Below are positions 17,399 through 26,123 of a stretch of DNA of 64,000 nt, one piece after another. Source of the stretch: Nocardia sp. BMG51109. Lineage in GTDB: Bacteria; Actinomycetota; Actinomycetes; Mycobacteriales; Mycobacteriaceae. The stretch spans positions 2,294,001 through 2,358,000 of the forward strand of contig NZ_JAFQ01000004.1 of NCBI RefSeq assembly GCF_000526215.1, given 5' to 3'. Position 1 is the stretch's first letter. Every line of letters begins with the position of its first letter. A program made the translations under genes and the position numbers. The notes beneath the pieces are model-generated. The model did no database searches, had not been told where the DNA came from, and saw only the letters and a list, made by a program, of their open reading frames with translations.

Positions 17399-18564
17399 GC
17401 TGGCTGATGCGGCACAAGCTGGTGCTGTCCAGTGTGGGCCTGGTGGTCGTCTTCGTGATCGGTGCGGCGTACCTGCTGGTGAGCGTGATGCGGGTGAATC
17501 CGGTGCGGCAGACCTACACGGTCACCGTGAGCCTGGATCGCTCGGGCGGCCTGCAGCCGGGCAACGACGTGACGCTGCGCGGCTACCGGATCGGCAAGGT
17601 CAACTCGATCGACCTGACCGATCACGGCGGTGCGATCGCCGCCGAGGCCGAGATCGACAGCCGCTACCACATTCCGGTCGACACCCGGATCGCGGTGCAG
17701 GCCCTCTCCGGGGCCGGTGAGCAGTACATCGATTTCCGGCCGGAGACCGATCAGGGACCGTTCCTGGCCGACGGGGCGAGCGTCCGGTTCGATCCGCAGA
17801 AGGTGACGACCCCGACCCCGGTGTGGTCGGTGCTGGACAATGCGAGCGCCTTCTTCGACCAGATCGATCCCGATCGGTTCACCTCGATCCTGAACGATAT
17901 GGATGTCGCGCTGTCGGGTGGCCCGGATCAGCTGCGCGACATGATCAATGCGCTCAGCGTGGTCACCGCCGGCCTGGACAATCTGCTGCCGCAGACCACC
18001 AATCTGCTGACGAACCTGCGGACGATCGCATCCACGACATCGCAGGCGCAGCCGGACCTGAGCACCTTGACCAATAATTCGCAGACGCTGTTCAACCAGT
18101 TCAGCAGCGCGGACGACGAATTGCGCAAGATCCTGGATTCGGCGCCCGGCCAGATGCAGCAGCTGGGGGCGGTGCTGGACAAGACGGCCGATCCGATCAC
18201 CAGCCTGGCGGCCAACTTCGAGGCGATCACCAAGGCGGCGCAGCTGCGCAGGCCGGCGCTGCAGGCACTGTTCCCGTCCCTGGTGGTCGGCAGCTCCGCG
18301 ATCGGCGTGCCGGCGCACGACAACGAGTTCCATACCATCGTCGATATCTGGCCGCGGCCGTTCTGCCAGTACGACAACAAGCCGACCGCACCGTACGTGG
18401 TCCAGGACGGCACGCTGCCGAAGTGGAACTACTGCACGAGCCCGCCACCGGATCAGCAGATCCGCGGTTCGTCGAATGCGCCGCGGCCCGACGTGCCCAA
18501 CAACGGCGCTCAGATGCCGGCGGGAGCCGATCCGAACGAGCGGACCCTGCCCCCGGTGCGGTGA
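17395..18564 (+). CDS. mceF: MceF, Mce transporter subunit
   Basis: 389-residue Mce protein: anchor LSSVGLVVVFVIGAAYLLVSV, MCE domain (SGGLQPGNDVTLRGYRIGKV), helical region and a polar C-terminus. The order A-F is complete and intact, so the importer should be functional if an MceG ATPase is supplied. ATG 17395 lies in an ATGA with the mceE stop. A hairpin follows the stop before the Mce-associated gene. Confidence 0.94.
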   Translation: MSWLMRHKLVLSSVGLVVVFVIGAAYLLVSVMRVNPVRQTYTVTVSLDRSGGLQPGNDVTLRGYRIGKVNSIDLTDHGGAIAAEAEIDSRYHIPVDTRIAVQALSGAGEQYIDFRPETDQGPFLADGASVRFDPQKVTTPTPVWSVLDNASAFFDQIDPDRFTSILNDMDVALSGGPDQLRDMINALSVVTAGLDNLLPQTTNLLTNLRTIASTTSQAQPDLSTLTNNSQTLFNQFSSADDELRKILDSAPGQMQQLGAVLDKTADPITSLAANFEAITKAAQLRRPALQALFPSLVVGSSAIGVPAHDNEFHTIVDIWPRPFCQYDNKPTAPYVVQDGTLPKWNYCTSPPPDQQIRGSSNAPRPDVPNNGAQMPAGADPNERTLPPVR

Positions 18565-18575
18565 GCGTGGCCCGG

Positions 18576-18596
18576 CCCGGCGGCGACACCGCCGGG
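18576..18596 (+). terminator. Hairpin between mceF and the Mce-associated gene
   Basis: CCCGGCGG-CGACA-CCGCCGGG, an 8-bp perfect stem 12 nt after the mceF stop, with no T-run. It may terminate part of the transcripts or stabilise the mceA-F 3' end. Confidence 0.4.
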
Positions 18597-18697
18597 GCGG
18601 GCATACTCGCTGACAGAACCTGTCCGGCCCGGACCCGTCCGAGCCGACCCGGCAACGCGGTGTGCCTGAGCACGCCGGGAAAGTGATACATCAGTTC

Positions 18698-19633
18698 ATG
18701 TCCGACGAAGACGCTGCCAAGGACGAACCGACTACCGATGCCGAGGCGAAGGCCGACGCTCCTCGGCCGCAAGACACCACCGACGCGGACGTGACGGCCA
18801 AGATCGAAAAGGGGTCCACCGAGGCTGAAGGCAAGTCCGCCGAAGCCGAGTCGGCGGAATCCGAGACCGTGAAGTTCGACACCGCGAAGTCCGAGGGCGT
18901 GAAGTCCGGGACTGGCGAGGACGAGACGGTCAAGCTCGGGACCGCCCAGCCGACGCCCGCCGCGTCCGGTCCCGCCGGTCCCGCGTTCGCGGGCTCCGCC
19001 GAGCCGACCGAGCGGATGCACTCGCCGCAGCCGGGCGGTGGCCGGTCCAACCTGTGGCCGATCGTGGCCGCCTTCGCCGCGGGAGTGGTGCTGGTGGCGG
19101 CGGTTACCGCCGTGGTGGTGTTCTATCTGCAGGCCAGCGACCGCGGCGGACAGCTGGACGCGCGCGACGAGGCGACCGCGGCCGCCTGCGACTTCGGACG
19201 GCAGGTCGGCACGTACGACTCGAAGAACTTCGACGACTACGTCAAGCGGGTCAAGGACCGGTCCACCGGCGACTGGGCGAACCAGTTCGATGCCGCCTCG
19301 AGCGCGCTGAAGGACATCACCACCCAGGCGCAGGCCCGTTCCGGCATCGACGAGATCCACTGCGCCTGGGAGTCCGGCGACGACAGCAAGGCGACCGTGA
19401 TCATGCTGATCACGCAGAACCAGTCGAAGGCCGCGACCCCGCAGCCGCAGAAGATGACCATCGGCGTCGTGGCCACCATGGAGAACAAGGACGGCAAGTG
19501 GCTGGCGTCGAGCTTCCAGTCGCCGATGATGAACGACATGGGCGGCGGCTCGACGGTCCCCGCCCCCGGCGTTCCGTCCGGTGCCGGTGAGGGTCAGCCC
19601 GGCGAAGCCCCCGCGCCCCAGCCGGGCGGCTGA
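18698..19633 (+). CDS. Mce-associated membrane protein
   Basis: 311-residue protein of the Mas type that commonly ends mce operons. A long acidic, Glu/Ala/Lys-rich disordered N-terminus (residues 1-110, with TEAEGKSAEAESAESE) is followed by one transmembrane helix (LWPIVAAFAAGVVLVAAVTAVVVFY) and an extracytoplasmic NTF2-like domain (QVGTYDSKNFDDYVKRVKDRSTGDW...). ATG 18698 is chosen over the ATG at 18662, since the latter lies in GC-rich leader. The family is thought to stabilise the Mce complex. It is separated from mceF by 133 nt and a hairpin, so it may also have its own promoter. Confidence 0.88.
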   Translation: MSDEDAAKDEPTTDAEAKADAPRPQDTTDADVTAKIEKGSTEAEGKSAEAESAESETVKFDTAKSEGVKSGTGEDETVKLGTAQPTPAASGPAGPAFAGSAEPTERMHSPQPGGGRSNLWPIVAAFAAGVVLVAAVTAVVVFYLQASDRGGQLDARDEATAAACDFGRQVGTYDSKNFDDYVKRVKDRSTGDWANQFDAASSALKDITTQAQARSGIDEIHCAWESGDDSKATVIMLITQNQSKAATPQPQKMTIGVVATMENKDGKWLASSFQSPMMNDMGGGSTVPAPGVPSGAGEGQPGEAPAPQPGG

Positions 19634-19693
19634 GACGAGACGGCCCGGCGCCTGAGACGAACCAGCCGGGGTGGCCGAGTTCGAGTGCCGGTG

Positions 19694-19730
19694 GCCTCCG
19701 GCGGTGGGCCGATCCACCACCGCCGGAGGC
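19694..19730. terminator. Bidirectional terminator after the mce operon
   Basis: Perfect 14-bp stem GCCTCCGGCGGTGG / CCACCGCCGGAGGC with a 9-nt loop, between the convergent Mce-associated and RNase H genes. Confidence 0.85.
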
Positions 19731-19794
19731 GCTCGGTGCCGTGCGGCCGAAAGGTGCAGCGGCTGCTGGTCGGAACGCATCGGTGTGCGGACCG

Positions 19795-20439
19795 TCAGAA
19801 CAGTGTGAGTGCCTCGGACGTGGCCACCGTGGCGGCCGTGTCGAGCGGCTTCGCCGGGGCGGCAGGGCTTTTCGCCGGTGCGGCAGAATCTTCCGGCGGT
19901 GCGGCGGCACGTGCCGGACTTTCCGCGACGGCGTCGGTAGCCGTGGCCTTGCGGCCGGCCGGGACCAGGGTGGGTAGATCGGCGATGCCGGAGGCGATGG
20001 CATCCGGCATCGCCGCGGCCTCCCGGGCCGCCTGGCCGGCGAGCTTGTCGGCCTGCTCGTTGAAGTAGTTGCCGACATGGCCGCGTACCCAGCGGAACCG
20101 GACGGGGCCGGGGCGGGAGGCGAGATGATGATCGATGTGCTGCACCAGTTCGGCGTTCTTCACCGCGTTGCCGGTGGAGGTGCGCCAGCCGTTGACCCGC
20201 CAGCCCGAGATCCATTCCGACGCACATTTGATCGCATAGAGCGAATCGCTCTCGATGAGCAGCGGCTCCGGCCCGGGGTGCGCGACGATCGCCTCCAGGA
20301 CCGCGCGTAGCTCGGCTACCTGGTTGGTGCCGCTCGCCGCGCCGCCGCTGGCCGAGGTGCCCTGATGATCGACCCAGGCCCAGCCGATGGCGCCGCCCGG
20401 ATTGCGCAGGCAGGATCCGTCGGTGCTCACGATGATCAT
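19795..20439 (-). CDS. rnhA: Ribonuclease HI with Ala-rich C-terminal tail
   Basis: Cleaves the RNA strand of RNA:DNA hybrids. Counting from ATG 20439 (MIIVSTDGSC), the two-metal active site is D7, E43 (QVAELRA), D65 (IESDS) and D131 (NEQADKLAG), with H121 in RGHVGN, so the enzyme should be active. The catalytic domain ends near residue 145; the last ~65 residues are an Ala/Pro/Glu-rich tail not seen in E. coli RnhA. An upstream ATG at 20469 would add ten residues ahead of the first beta strand and is less likely. The gene follows the SRPBCC gene by 10 nt. Confidence 0.93.
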   Translation of the reverse strand: MIIVSTDGSCLRNPGGAIGWAWVDHQGTSASGGAASGTNQVAELRAVLEAIVAHPGPEPLLIESDSLYAIKCASEWISGWRVNGWRTSTGNAVKNAELVQHIDHHLASRPGPVRFRWVRGHVGNYFNEQADKLAGQAAREAAAMPDAIASGIADLPTLVPAGRKATATDAVAESPARAAAPPEDSAAPAKSPAAPAKPLDTAATVATSEALTLF

Positions 20440-20449
20440 GACGGGTACC

Positions 20450-20983
20450 CTACGCAATCCGACCGACAAGATCGGTGTCGTGGAACCGCTCGATCCGCCT
20501 GCGCAGGTGCGATTCGCTGCGACGGACGGCCGATCGCACCGCCGCGTCGACGGGGCGGGCGCACAGTCGCCGCAGGACGCCGCGGACCGGCGGGTAGTCG
20601 GCCTCGGAGGTCAGCACCGAGCGGCCGTACCCGAGCGGGTCGAAGCGGAGCGTCAGGGTGCCCATCGCCGGTCGGGGCGAAGGACTTCCGGGTTCGGGGT
20701 GCGCAGGCGCCACCTTCCCCGGCCGGCGCCTGCGCAGCGTGTATCCGATCACCGCACCGCGGCGGTACTCGGTGATCTCACACTCGACCGTGGAACGCCA
20801 CACCCCCAGTCGGACGGTGGCGGCGAACAGCGCCCCGGGCCCGCGGCGGGCCTCGCCGACCGGCTCGAAGGCGGTGACACCGAACATCCACTCCGGGACG
20901 AACACGGGGTTTTCCGTGTACGTGAACGCGACCTCGATCGGCGCACCGACGTCGCTCGCGTACCTGATGTGGCCCATAGACAT
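20450..20983 (-). CDS. SRPBCC-family (START/Bet v1-like) protein
   Basis: 177 residues with the SRPBCC pattern: N-terminal IRYASDVGAPIEVAFTYTENPVFVPEWMFGV, a central antiparallel sheet (RRGPGALFAATVRLGVWRSTVECEITEY) and a long C-terminal helix. Such proteins bind hydrophobic ligands or act as cyclases/dehydratases; there is no motif that decides which. It is 10 nt upstream of rnhA on the same strand and is probably cotranscribed, without an obvious functional link. Its upstream region contains AGTACTACA (21013-21021), half of the palindrome found at the S1-protease promoter. Confidence 0.75.
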   Translation of the reverse strand: MSMGHIRYASDVGAPIEVAFTYTENPVFVPEWMFGVTAFEPVGEARRGPGALFAATVRLGVWRSTVECEITEYRRGAVIGYTLRRRRPGKVAPAHPEPGSPSPRPAMGTLTLRFDPLGYGRSVLTSEADYPPVRGVLRRLCARPVDAAVRSAVRRSESHLRRRIERFHDTDLVGRIA

Positions 20984-21101
20984 GTTTTTCCTGTTCCACG
21001 GCTGCCGCCAAAAGTACTACAACTCTCCTCTTTAATGAAGGGGATCGGCAAATTACCGGGAATCGGCGGGAGCCGGGAAATCGGCTGCGCCGCAGTACTA
21101 A

Positions 21102-22286
21102 TCAAATGTCCAATTGGGCGACAATGTGATCGGCGATGGGCAGCGCCGAGGTGGCCGCGGGCGACGGGGCGTTGAGCACGTGTACCGACCGCGCGGTGCG
21201 CTCGATCAGAAAATCGTGCGCCAGCGTGCCATCGGGCAAGACGGCCTGGGCGCGGATGCCGGCCTCGCGCGGCAGCAGGTCGGCGAGGGTCAGCTCCGGG
21301 CAGTACCGGCGGCACTGCGCCAGATAGCCGCGGCGGAACAGCGAATTGCGCAGTTCTCGCAGTCCGGTGCCCACGTTGGCCGCCGCCAGCCGGTGAAAAC
21401 CCCGGTAGCCCAGCACCTCTCGGGCGTCGCGCGGATCGATGCCGCCCTTGCGGTAGCCCTCGCGGGACAGGCCCAGCACCGCGTTGGGCCCGACGGTCAG
21501 CCCGCCGTCGATGGTCGGGCTCAGGTGGACGCCGAGAAACGGCAGCTCGGGGTCCGGGATCGGGTAGATCAGGGTGCGCACCAGATCCGCGCGCCGCGGC
21601 GGCAGTTGGTAGTACTCGCCGCGGAACGGCACGATACGCAGTGTGATCGGCAGTCCGGCGGCCCGGGCCAGCCGGTCGGCCTGCAGCCCGCCGCAGACCA
21701 CCAGCCGCCGCGCTCGCCAGCTGCCGGAGGGGCCGGAAACGGTTACCGCGTCCGAGTTCTCGTCGATGGCGGTGATCTCGGCGCCGAGCACGATCCGGCC
21801 GCCGTCGGTCCGCACCCGGTCGGCCAGCGCCTCGGTGACGCGGGTGAAGTCGATGATGCCGGTGTCGGGGACGAACAGCGCGCCCAGCCCCGTGACGTGC
21901 GGTTCGCGCCGAGCCAGCTCGGCCGCGTCGAGCCGCTCCACCGCGACGCCGTTGGCGACCGACCGCTCGTACAGCGCCACCATCCGGTCGTGCTCGGCGG
22001 AATCCGTGGCCACCAACAGCTTTCCGCATACCCGGTACGGAATGTCGTGCGCGGCGGCGAATTCCTTGGTCCACTGCGCGCCCCGGCGGCAGTACCTGGC
22101 CTTGAGACTGCCCGGCTCGTAATAGATTCCGCTGTGGATGACGCCGCTGTTGTGTCCGGTCTGGTGGGCGGCCAGCGATGCGGCCTTGTCCACCAGCACC
22201 AGGCTCGCGCCCGGACGGCTCGCCAGGATGCGGTGCGCCGTGGCGACTCCGACGATGCCGCCGCCGATCACGCAATAATCGAACAC
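21102..22286 (-). CDS. lhgO: L-2-hydroxyglutarate oxidase
   Basis: FAD-dependent oxidase of 394 residues that converts L-2-hydroxyglutarate to 2-oxoglutarate. The N-terminal Rossmann motif is FDYCVIGGGIVGVATAHRIL. The DAO-family active-site block HQTGHNSGVIHSGIYYEPGSLKARYC and the substrate-domain stretches IVPFRGEYYQL and PFLGVHLSPTIDGG are characteristic of L2HGDH/LhgO. The C-terminus (SPAATSALPIADHI) completes the FAD site. It stands alone, not next to gab/csi genes as in E. coli. A YdiJ-like candidate for the D-isomer lies 38 kb downstream. Confidence 0.93.
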   Translation of the reverse strand: MFDYCVIGGGIVGVATAHRILASRPGASLVLVDKAASLAAHQTGHNSGVIHSGIYYEPGSLKARYCRRGAQWTKEFAAAHDIPYRVCGKLLVATDSAEHDRMVALYERSVANGVAVERLDAAELARREPHVTGLGALFVPDTGIIDFTRVTEALADRVRTDGGRIVLGAEITAIDENSDAVTVSGPSGSWRARRLVVCGGLQADRLARAAGLPITLRIVPFRGEYYQLPPRRADLVRTLIYPIPDPELPFLGVHLSPTIDGGLTVGPNAVLGLSREGYRKGGIDPRDAREVLGYRGFHRLAAANVGTGLRELRNSLFRRGYLAQCRRYCPELTLADLLPREAGIRAQAVLPDGTLAHDFLIERTARSVHVLNAPSPAATSALPIADHIVAQLDI

Positions 22287-22327
22287 GGGGACAACGGTAG
22301 CCGTCGGTGCGGGCGTGTCGCGCTACG

Positions 22328-23317
22328 TCAGGAGTTGCCGAGGACGGGTCGCGCCCCCGTGGCCTCGGAGCCGGCGGCGACAGTGGTGTCGGAGCCGGCG
22401 GCGACAGTGGTGTCGGAGCCGGCGGCGACAGTGGTGTCGGTGCCGGTGGCGGCTGTGGTCTCTGAGCCGACCGTGGTCCGGGAGTTGTCGGCGACCGCGC
22501 GTTCGGGGTCGGCGGCGACCGCCTCCAGTGTCTCCGTTGGTGTTTCGGCCTCCGGGCGCACGGTGGCCGGTACGTCGGTCGCGGAGGTGGGCGGCGCAGT
22601 GGTGTCCGGGCGGGGGTGCCGTTGCAGCCGCATGTCGTGCTGTCCCAGCAGCGGACCGGACACCGCGAGCGTGACCTCACCGCTGTCGGTGTCGAGATCC
22701 GTGCGGAACCTCGTCACCTGCGACGCGGTGTCGGGCGCGGCCGGGCCCGGACGACCGGTGGACGTCGCGAACGCGTCGGTGTCCACGGTCATCGAGACCG
22801 AATTCGGTCCGCCCGGGCCGATATCGGCGCCGACGTAGGCGCCACCGGGTAATCGCAGCCTGCCGCCCATGCCGCTCTGGTCTGCGGGCCGGTGTGGCGC
22901 GGTCGGCAGGACGACGTGGCCGACTCGCTGGGCAATCTGCGGGGCCCGCGGCGTGTCGGTGGGCCGCGGAACGTTCAGGGTGTGCGGTGCGAGCAGCGCG
23001 ACGGGCACTCGCCGGCTCTCGGCCGCCAGGCTCACCTGCCCGGCCGCCAGTCCTACCTGCTCGATTGCCGCTGCGCCGCGGGGATATTCGCGGTTATCGG
23101 GTGCGAATGCCGGTGCTTCGGCCGGTACGGCGGCGTTCGGTGCCGGGCGCCCCGCGTCGGGCGGTCGGGTCGACTCGGCGATCTGATCGACGACATAGGA
23201 GCCGGCGGCGACGGTGAGACCGATGCTGGCCATGCCGGCGAACACGATGGCGGTGTGCTGGAGGATCTGCCCCGATCGCCGGCTGCTGCGACGTTCCGTC
23301 GCCGGATACTGCGACAT
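22328..23317 (-). CDS. Single-pass membrane protein with repeat-rich C-terminus, function unknown
   Basis: 329-residue protein starting at ATG 23317 behind GGAAAGGAA. A short basic cytoplasmic N-terminus is followed by one helix (ILQHTAIVFAGMASIGLTVAAGSYVV), then a long extracytoplasmic Pro/Ala/Asp-rich region that contains a possible small beta domain (LRLPGGAYVGADIGPGGPNSVSMTVDTDAF) and ends in tandem TTVAAGSD units. An in-frame ATG far upstream at 23470 would add 51 residues without family features. No recognisable domain; I infer only a membrane-tethered surface protein. Confidence 0.6.
   Translation of the reverse strand: MSQYPATERRSSRRSGQILQHTAIVFAGMASIGLTVAAGSYVVDQIAESTRPPDAGRPAPNAAVPAEAPAFAPDNREYPRGAAAIEQVGLAAGQVSLAAESRRVPVALLAPHTLNVPRPTDTPRAPQIAQRVGHVVLPTAPHRPADQSGMGGRLRLPGGAYVGADIGPGGPNSVSMTVDTDAFATSTGRPGPAAPDTASQVTRFRTDLDTDSGEVTLAVSGPLLGQHDMRLQRHPRPDTTAPPTSATDVPATVRPEAETPTETLEAVAADPERAVADNSRTTVGSETTAATGTDTTVAAGSDTTVAAGSDTTVAAGSEATGARPVLGNS
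22365..22460. repeat. 24-bp tandem repeat, four copies
   Basis: Three identical 24-bp units (22365-22388, 22389-22412, 22413-22436; each begins TCGGAGCCGGCGG) plus a diverged fourth (22437-22460). They encode the eight-residue unit TTVAAGSD. Identical units imply recent expansion or homogenisation. Confidence 0.93.
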
Positions 23318-23717
23318 GACGGTGCGTTCCTTTCCCTCTCCCGTGGCCCCCTGCCGGCGGCGACCCGCACCGTTGAAAGTCGCACGCACGTCCAGGTTAC
23401 TGCGCCGTCCGGCACCCCTTCCGGTCGGTGCGATCAAGATCACAGTTTGAGCGGGCCAGCAAACGGCCACCGGGCGGGTTATTTCGGCCGGTTATCCGGC
23501 AATTACCGCCACGGGGAATGCAAATCCCGGATATCTGTCGAATGCCGATCTCTTTGTATTACAGGCGTTTCCGGCCGTGAACGGCGGGGTAAACAATCAA
23601 TAGCTGGCGGAGCGTCCGCTTCGACTGCCATCTGGCAAAACCTCCGGCCAACGGCGTCCGGTCGGCACAGGCACGGCGCACCCAAAGTTGGCGCCCGCCA
23701 GCTCCCATTCTTTCCGA
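23318..23717. other. 400-bp stretch without an assured gene
   Basis: Holds the upstream region of the membrane protein at 22328-23317 and the 3' end region of the TIGR03084 gene. A 42-codon minus-strand frame (23503-23631) has GGAGG 9 nt before its ATG but no recognisable features. No terminator-grade hairpin was found. Confidence 0.5.
23503..23631 (-). CDS. Possible small protein (42 aa)
   Basis: The frame starts MAVEADAPPAIDCLPRRSR and ends DIRDLHSPWR. GGAGG stands 9 nt before the ATG. It lies 86 nt downstream of the TIGR03084 gene on the same strand. Composition is arginine- and proline-rich, which a non-coding frame in GC-rich DNA could also give, so this is weak. Confidence 0.2.
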   Translation of the reverse strand: MAVEADAPPAIDCLPRRSRPETPVIQRDRHSTDIRDLHSPWR

Positions 23718-24587
23718 TCAGGCGAACGAGCCTGGGGCACGGCCGGTTCCGGCGGGCCCGGCGAACGCCTGTGCGATGGTGAGCCAGTCGGCGGTGTCCG
23801 GGCCGCTCGTCGTCAGGGCCACGTCGTCGCGGTGGCGGCGCTGCGTCACCAGTAGGCAGAAGTCCAGGGCCGGGCCCGTAATGCGTTGCGCGGCATGCTT
23901 CGGACCCCAGGCCCACGTGCCGCCGTCCGGTGCGGTCAGCTCGATCCGGAACTCCTCGTCGGGTGGCGTCCGTCCATGGACCAAGTAGGCGAAGTTCCTC
24001 GTGCGAACGCCGATATGGGCGATATTGCGCAGCCGGGCCGTCGGCGGCCGGCGGATGCCGAGCGCGTCGGCCACGTCCTGCCCGTGCGCCCAGGTTTCCA
24101 TCAATCGCGCGCTGACCATCGACGCGACGCTCATCGGCGGTCCGAACCAGGGCAGTTTGGTTCCGGCAGGGACGGCGCGCAGGGCATCGTCCAGGGCGGC
24201 GCGGCCGCGCCGCCAGCGGTCGAGCAGTTCGGGGGCCGGGGCCGCGGCGGCTCGCTCGGCGGCCTCGTCGACGAAGGCTGACGGGTCCGGGGTTGTGGTC
24301 TCCTGGCGGGCGGCGTCCGGGTGGGCAGAGGCTCGGTGGGCGGTGTCCGACGCGGCGGGCAATGGCCGCATCGCCTCCCGCAGTACCTCCGCGAATGCCC
24401 CGGGGTCGGTGGCCGAGAGCGTCGCGATCTCGTCGGTCCAGGTCAGGTGGCCGATCTGATGGGCGATGGTCCAGCCGTGCGCCGGGGTGTCGCGCCGCCA
24501 CCCGGTCGGATCCAGCGGCGCCACGGCGCTGTCGAGATCGGTGCATTCCGCGCGGAAGTCCCCGAGCAGCGCTTCCAGATCAGCCAT
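23718..24587 (-). CDS. TIGR03084-family protein (DinB/mycothiol-dependent maleylpyruvate-isomerase fold)
   Basis: 289-residue protein starting MADLEALLGDFRAEC. The four-helix DinB-like N-terminal domain shows the metal-binding His residues in GWTIAHQIGHLTWTDE and a later METWAHGQDVADALG. The C-terminal domain (FRIELTAPDGGTWAWGP...DFCLLVTQRRHRDDVALTTSG) matches the wHTH-like tail of TIGR03084 proteins. Family members usually lie beside acyl-CoA dehydrogenase or TetR genes; here neither is adjacent. GGCAGGGAAG precedes ATG 24587. A perfect 16-bp palindrome lies about 100 bp upstream. Enzymatic role unknown; mycothiol-dependent chemistry is an inference from the fold. Confidence 0.85.
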   Translation of the reverse strand: MADLEALLGDFRAECTDLDSAVAPLDPTGWRRDTPAHGWTIAHQIGHLTWTDEIATLSATDPGAFAEVLREAMRPLPAASDTAHRASAHPDAARQETTTPDPSAFVDEAAERAAAAPAPELLDRWRRGRAALDDALRAVPAGTKLPWFGPPMSVASMVSARLMETWAHGQDVADALGIRRPPTARLRNIAHIGVRTRNFAYLVHGRTPPDEEFRIELTAPDGGTWAWGPKHAAQRITGPALDFCLLVTQRRHRDDVALTTSGPDTADWLTIAQAFAGPAGTGRAPGSFA

Positions 24588-24686
24588 ATCTTCCCTGCCC
24601 TCGGCCCGAAGGTGCGCACGACGCTGTGCGCACCGGGCGGAGCGGATCCACCCGGCGTTCAGCATGGCAACCGGCCCGAAAAAATG

Positions 24687-24702
24687 CAAGCACGCGTGCT
24701 TG
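24687..24702. promoter_or_regulatory. Perfect 16-bp palindrome, TetR-type operator
   Basis: CAAGCACGCGTGCTTG is a complete inverted repeat about 100 bp upstream of the TIGR03084 start and 8 nt past the DUF445 stop. The form CAAGCA-N4-TGCTTG is common for TetR-family operators at actinobacterial fatty-acid genes. The KstR2 consensus (CAAG-N2-CTTG) does not fit the spacing. Confidence 0.6.
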
Positions 24703-24709
24703 TTATTGG

Positions 24710-26065
24710 CTACCAGCCGAACAGGATCAGGTGCGCCCCGCCGACGACCAGGCCCAGCGCCGCACCGTGCAGATACAGCAGCCAGGCATCCTGCTCCACC
24801 GAGGCGTAGAACATCTCCATGAACTCGCCCGGGGTGAGCTTCTGCAGCTTGCGGGCGGCGAAGTCGTCGATCTTCTTGGCCTGTTCGAGCGCGAACGCCT
24901 CGTCCTCGACCAGGCTCGGCGCCAGGTCTACCGCCGCCCCGGCGGCGCCGACCTTGAGGTTGTCGAACTGGCGGCGGCCGAAGGCGGCGCGGACCACCGA
25001 CGTGGTGCGGCCGAGCTGGCGGTGGATCTCGTCGGCGATCAGGCGCTCGACCAGCTGCCGGGTCTTGTCTCCGTTGGGCCCGTCGAGCAGTTCGCCGGCC
25101 AGATTGGGCAGCGTCAGCACCTGGTAGGCCAGGATGTGCGCGAGGTCCGCGGCGGCCTGCGGCTGCCGCTTGGCCAGCAGTGCCTGTTTCCACAGGTACT
25201 TGTAGCGCGGCTGGGGGTCGCCGGGCTCGAAGACCATCTTGATCGCGATCACGTTGACGAGGACGCCGATGCCCGCGGCCGCCGCGAGAATGACCACCCA
25301 GGCCGGCAGCCAGCCGATCACCGGAATGTCGTGGTGCACTTCCAGATACAGCGCCAGCAACAGGCCGAACGGCGCCCCGAGCAGGCCGATGCGCACCATG
25401 AACTTCAGTTCCGGGGCGGCGATGGTGGTGGTGAGGTCCTTGAGGATGTACGGGTTGGCCTGTAGGTAGCGGATCACGAAGCTCTTGATGTCGATGAGCT
25501 GATCGACATTGTTGCCCAGCCGCTCGAAGCCCCGGCGGGTCAGCTCCGGCAGCTCGCGCTCCACCCGCTGGTACAGCGCCTGTTTGGCGGGCCGGGGTAC
25601 CGCGCGCCACAGCTCCGGATTCTCCCGCTGCATCACGTCGTCGACGATCGAGCGGACCCGGCCGCGCGCCGCCTCCGCGATGTAGTCGGCGATGCCCTGG
25701 AGATCCAGCTCGTGGATGAAGTCCCGGGGGCTGCCGATCCGCATGATCGCCATGTCGACGCAGATGCTGGCCATCTTCTCGGCCCGGGCCGGGATGAAAC
25801 CCTGGAAGCCGATCCGCTTGCCGTCGCCGGAGAAGGTCGGTAGCACTTGCACGCGGCGCGGGAAGTACGGATACAGCACCTGCAGGCCCGGAATCCGGAC
25901 GCCGCGGAAGAAGACCGGCCAGAACAGCATCAGTACGCCGGTCCAGTTCGTCAGCCAGCCGGCGATGGCGCTGAAGATCGGAAAACTCACCAGATCGACG
26001 ACGAACTTGGTCTGGCCGGTCAGCTGTTCCCAATCGATGAACACCCCGCCGGTGAGTGTCGTCAT
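24710..26065 (-). CDS. DUF445-family membrane protein
   Basis: 451-residue protein of the DUF445 (YjiN/YheB-like) family. An N-terminal hydrophobic segment with the conserved SAIAGWLTNWTGVLMLFWPV is followed by the DUF445 core (GFIPARAEKMASICVDMAIMRIG), two central helices (FGLLLALYLEVHHDIPVIGWLPAWVVILAAAAGIGVLVNVIAIKMVF) and a C-terminal helix. The repeat of the GWLTNW/NVIAIKMVF elements at the two ends is the family's internal symmetry. It lies downstream of the alcohol dehydrogenase on the same strand. Function unknown. Confidence 0.88.
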   Translation of the reverse strand: MTTLTGGVFIDWEQLTGQTKFVVDLVSFPIFSAIAGWLTNWTGVLMLFWPVFFRGVRIPGLQVLYPYFPRRVQVLPTFSGDGKRIGFQGFIPARAEKMASICVDMAIMRIGSPRDFIHELDLQGIADYIAEAARGRVRSIVDDVMQRENPELWRAVPRPAKQALYQRVERELPELTRRGFERLGNNVDQLIDIKSFVIRYLQANPYILKDLTTTIAAPELKFMVRIGLLGAPFGLLLALYLEVHHDIPVIGWLPAWVVILAAAAGIGVLVNVIAIKMVFEPGDPQPRYKYLWKQALLAKRQPQAAADLAHILAYQVLTLPNLAGELLDGPNGDKTRQLVERLIADEIHRQLGRTTSVVRAAFGRRQFDNLKVGAAGAAVDLAPSLVEDEAFALEQAKKIDDFAARKLQKLTPGEFMEMFYASVEQDAWLLYLHGAALGLVVGGAHLILFGW

Positions 26066-26123
26066 CGGTGGGATCCCCCTAGAGCTGCTGCGGAATATCG
26101 GTGGGGAACAACGTAGCAGCGGG

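Noticed and set aside
24687..24702. KstR2 operator
   Set aside because: KstR2 needs CAAG and CTTG separated by 2 bp; here the separation is 8 bp. Kept as a generic TetR-type dyad.
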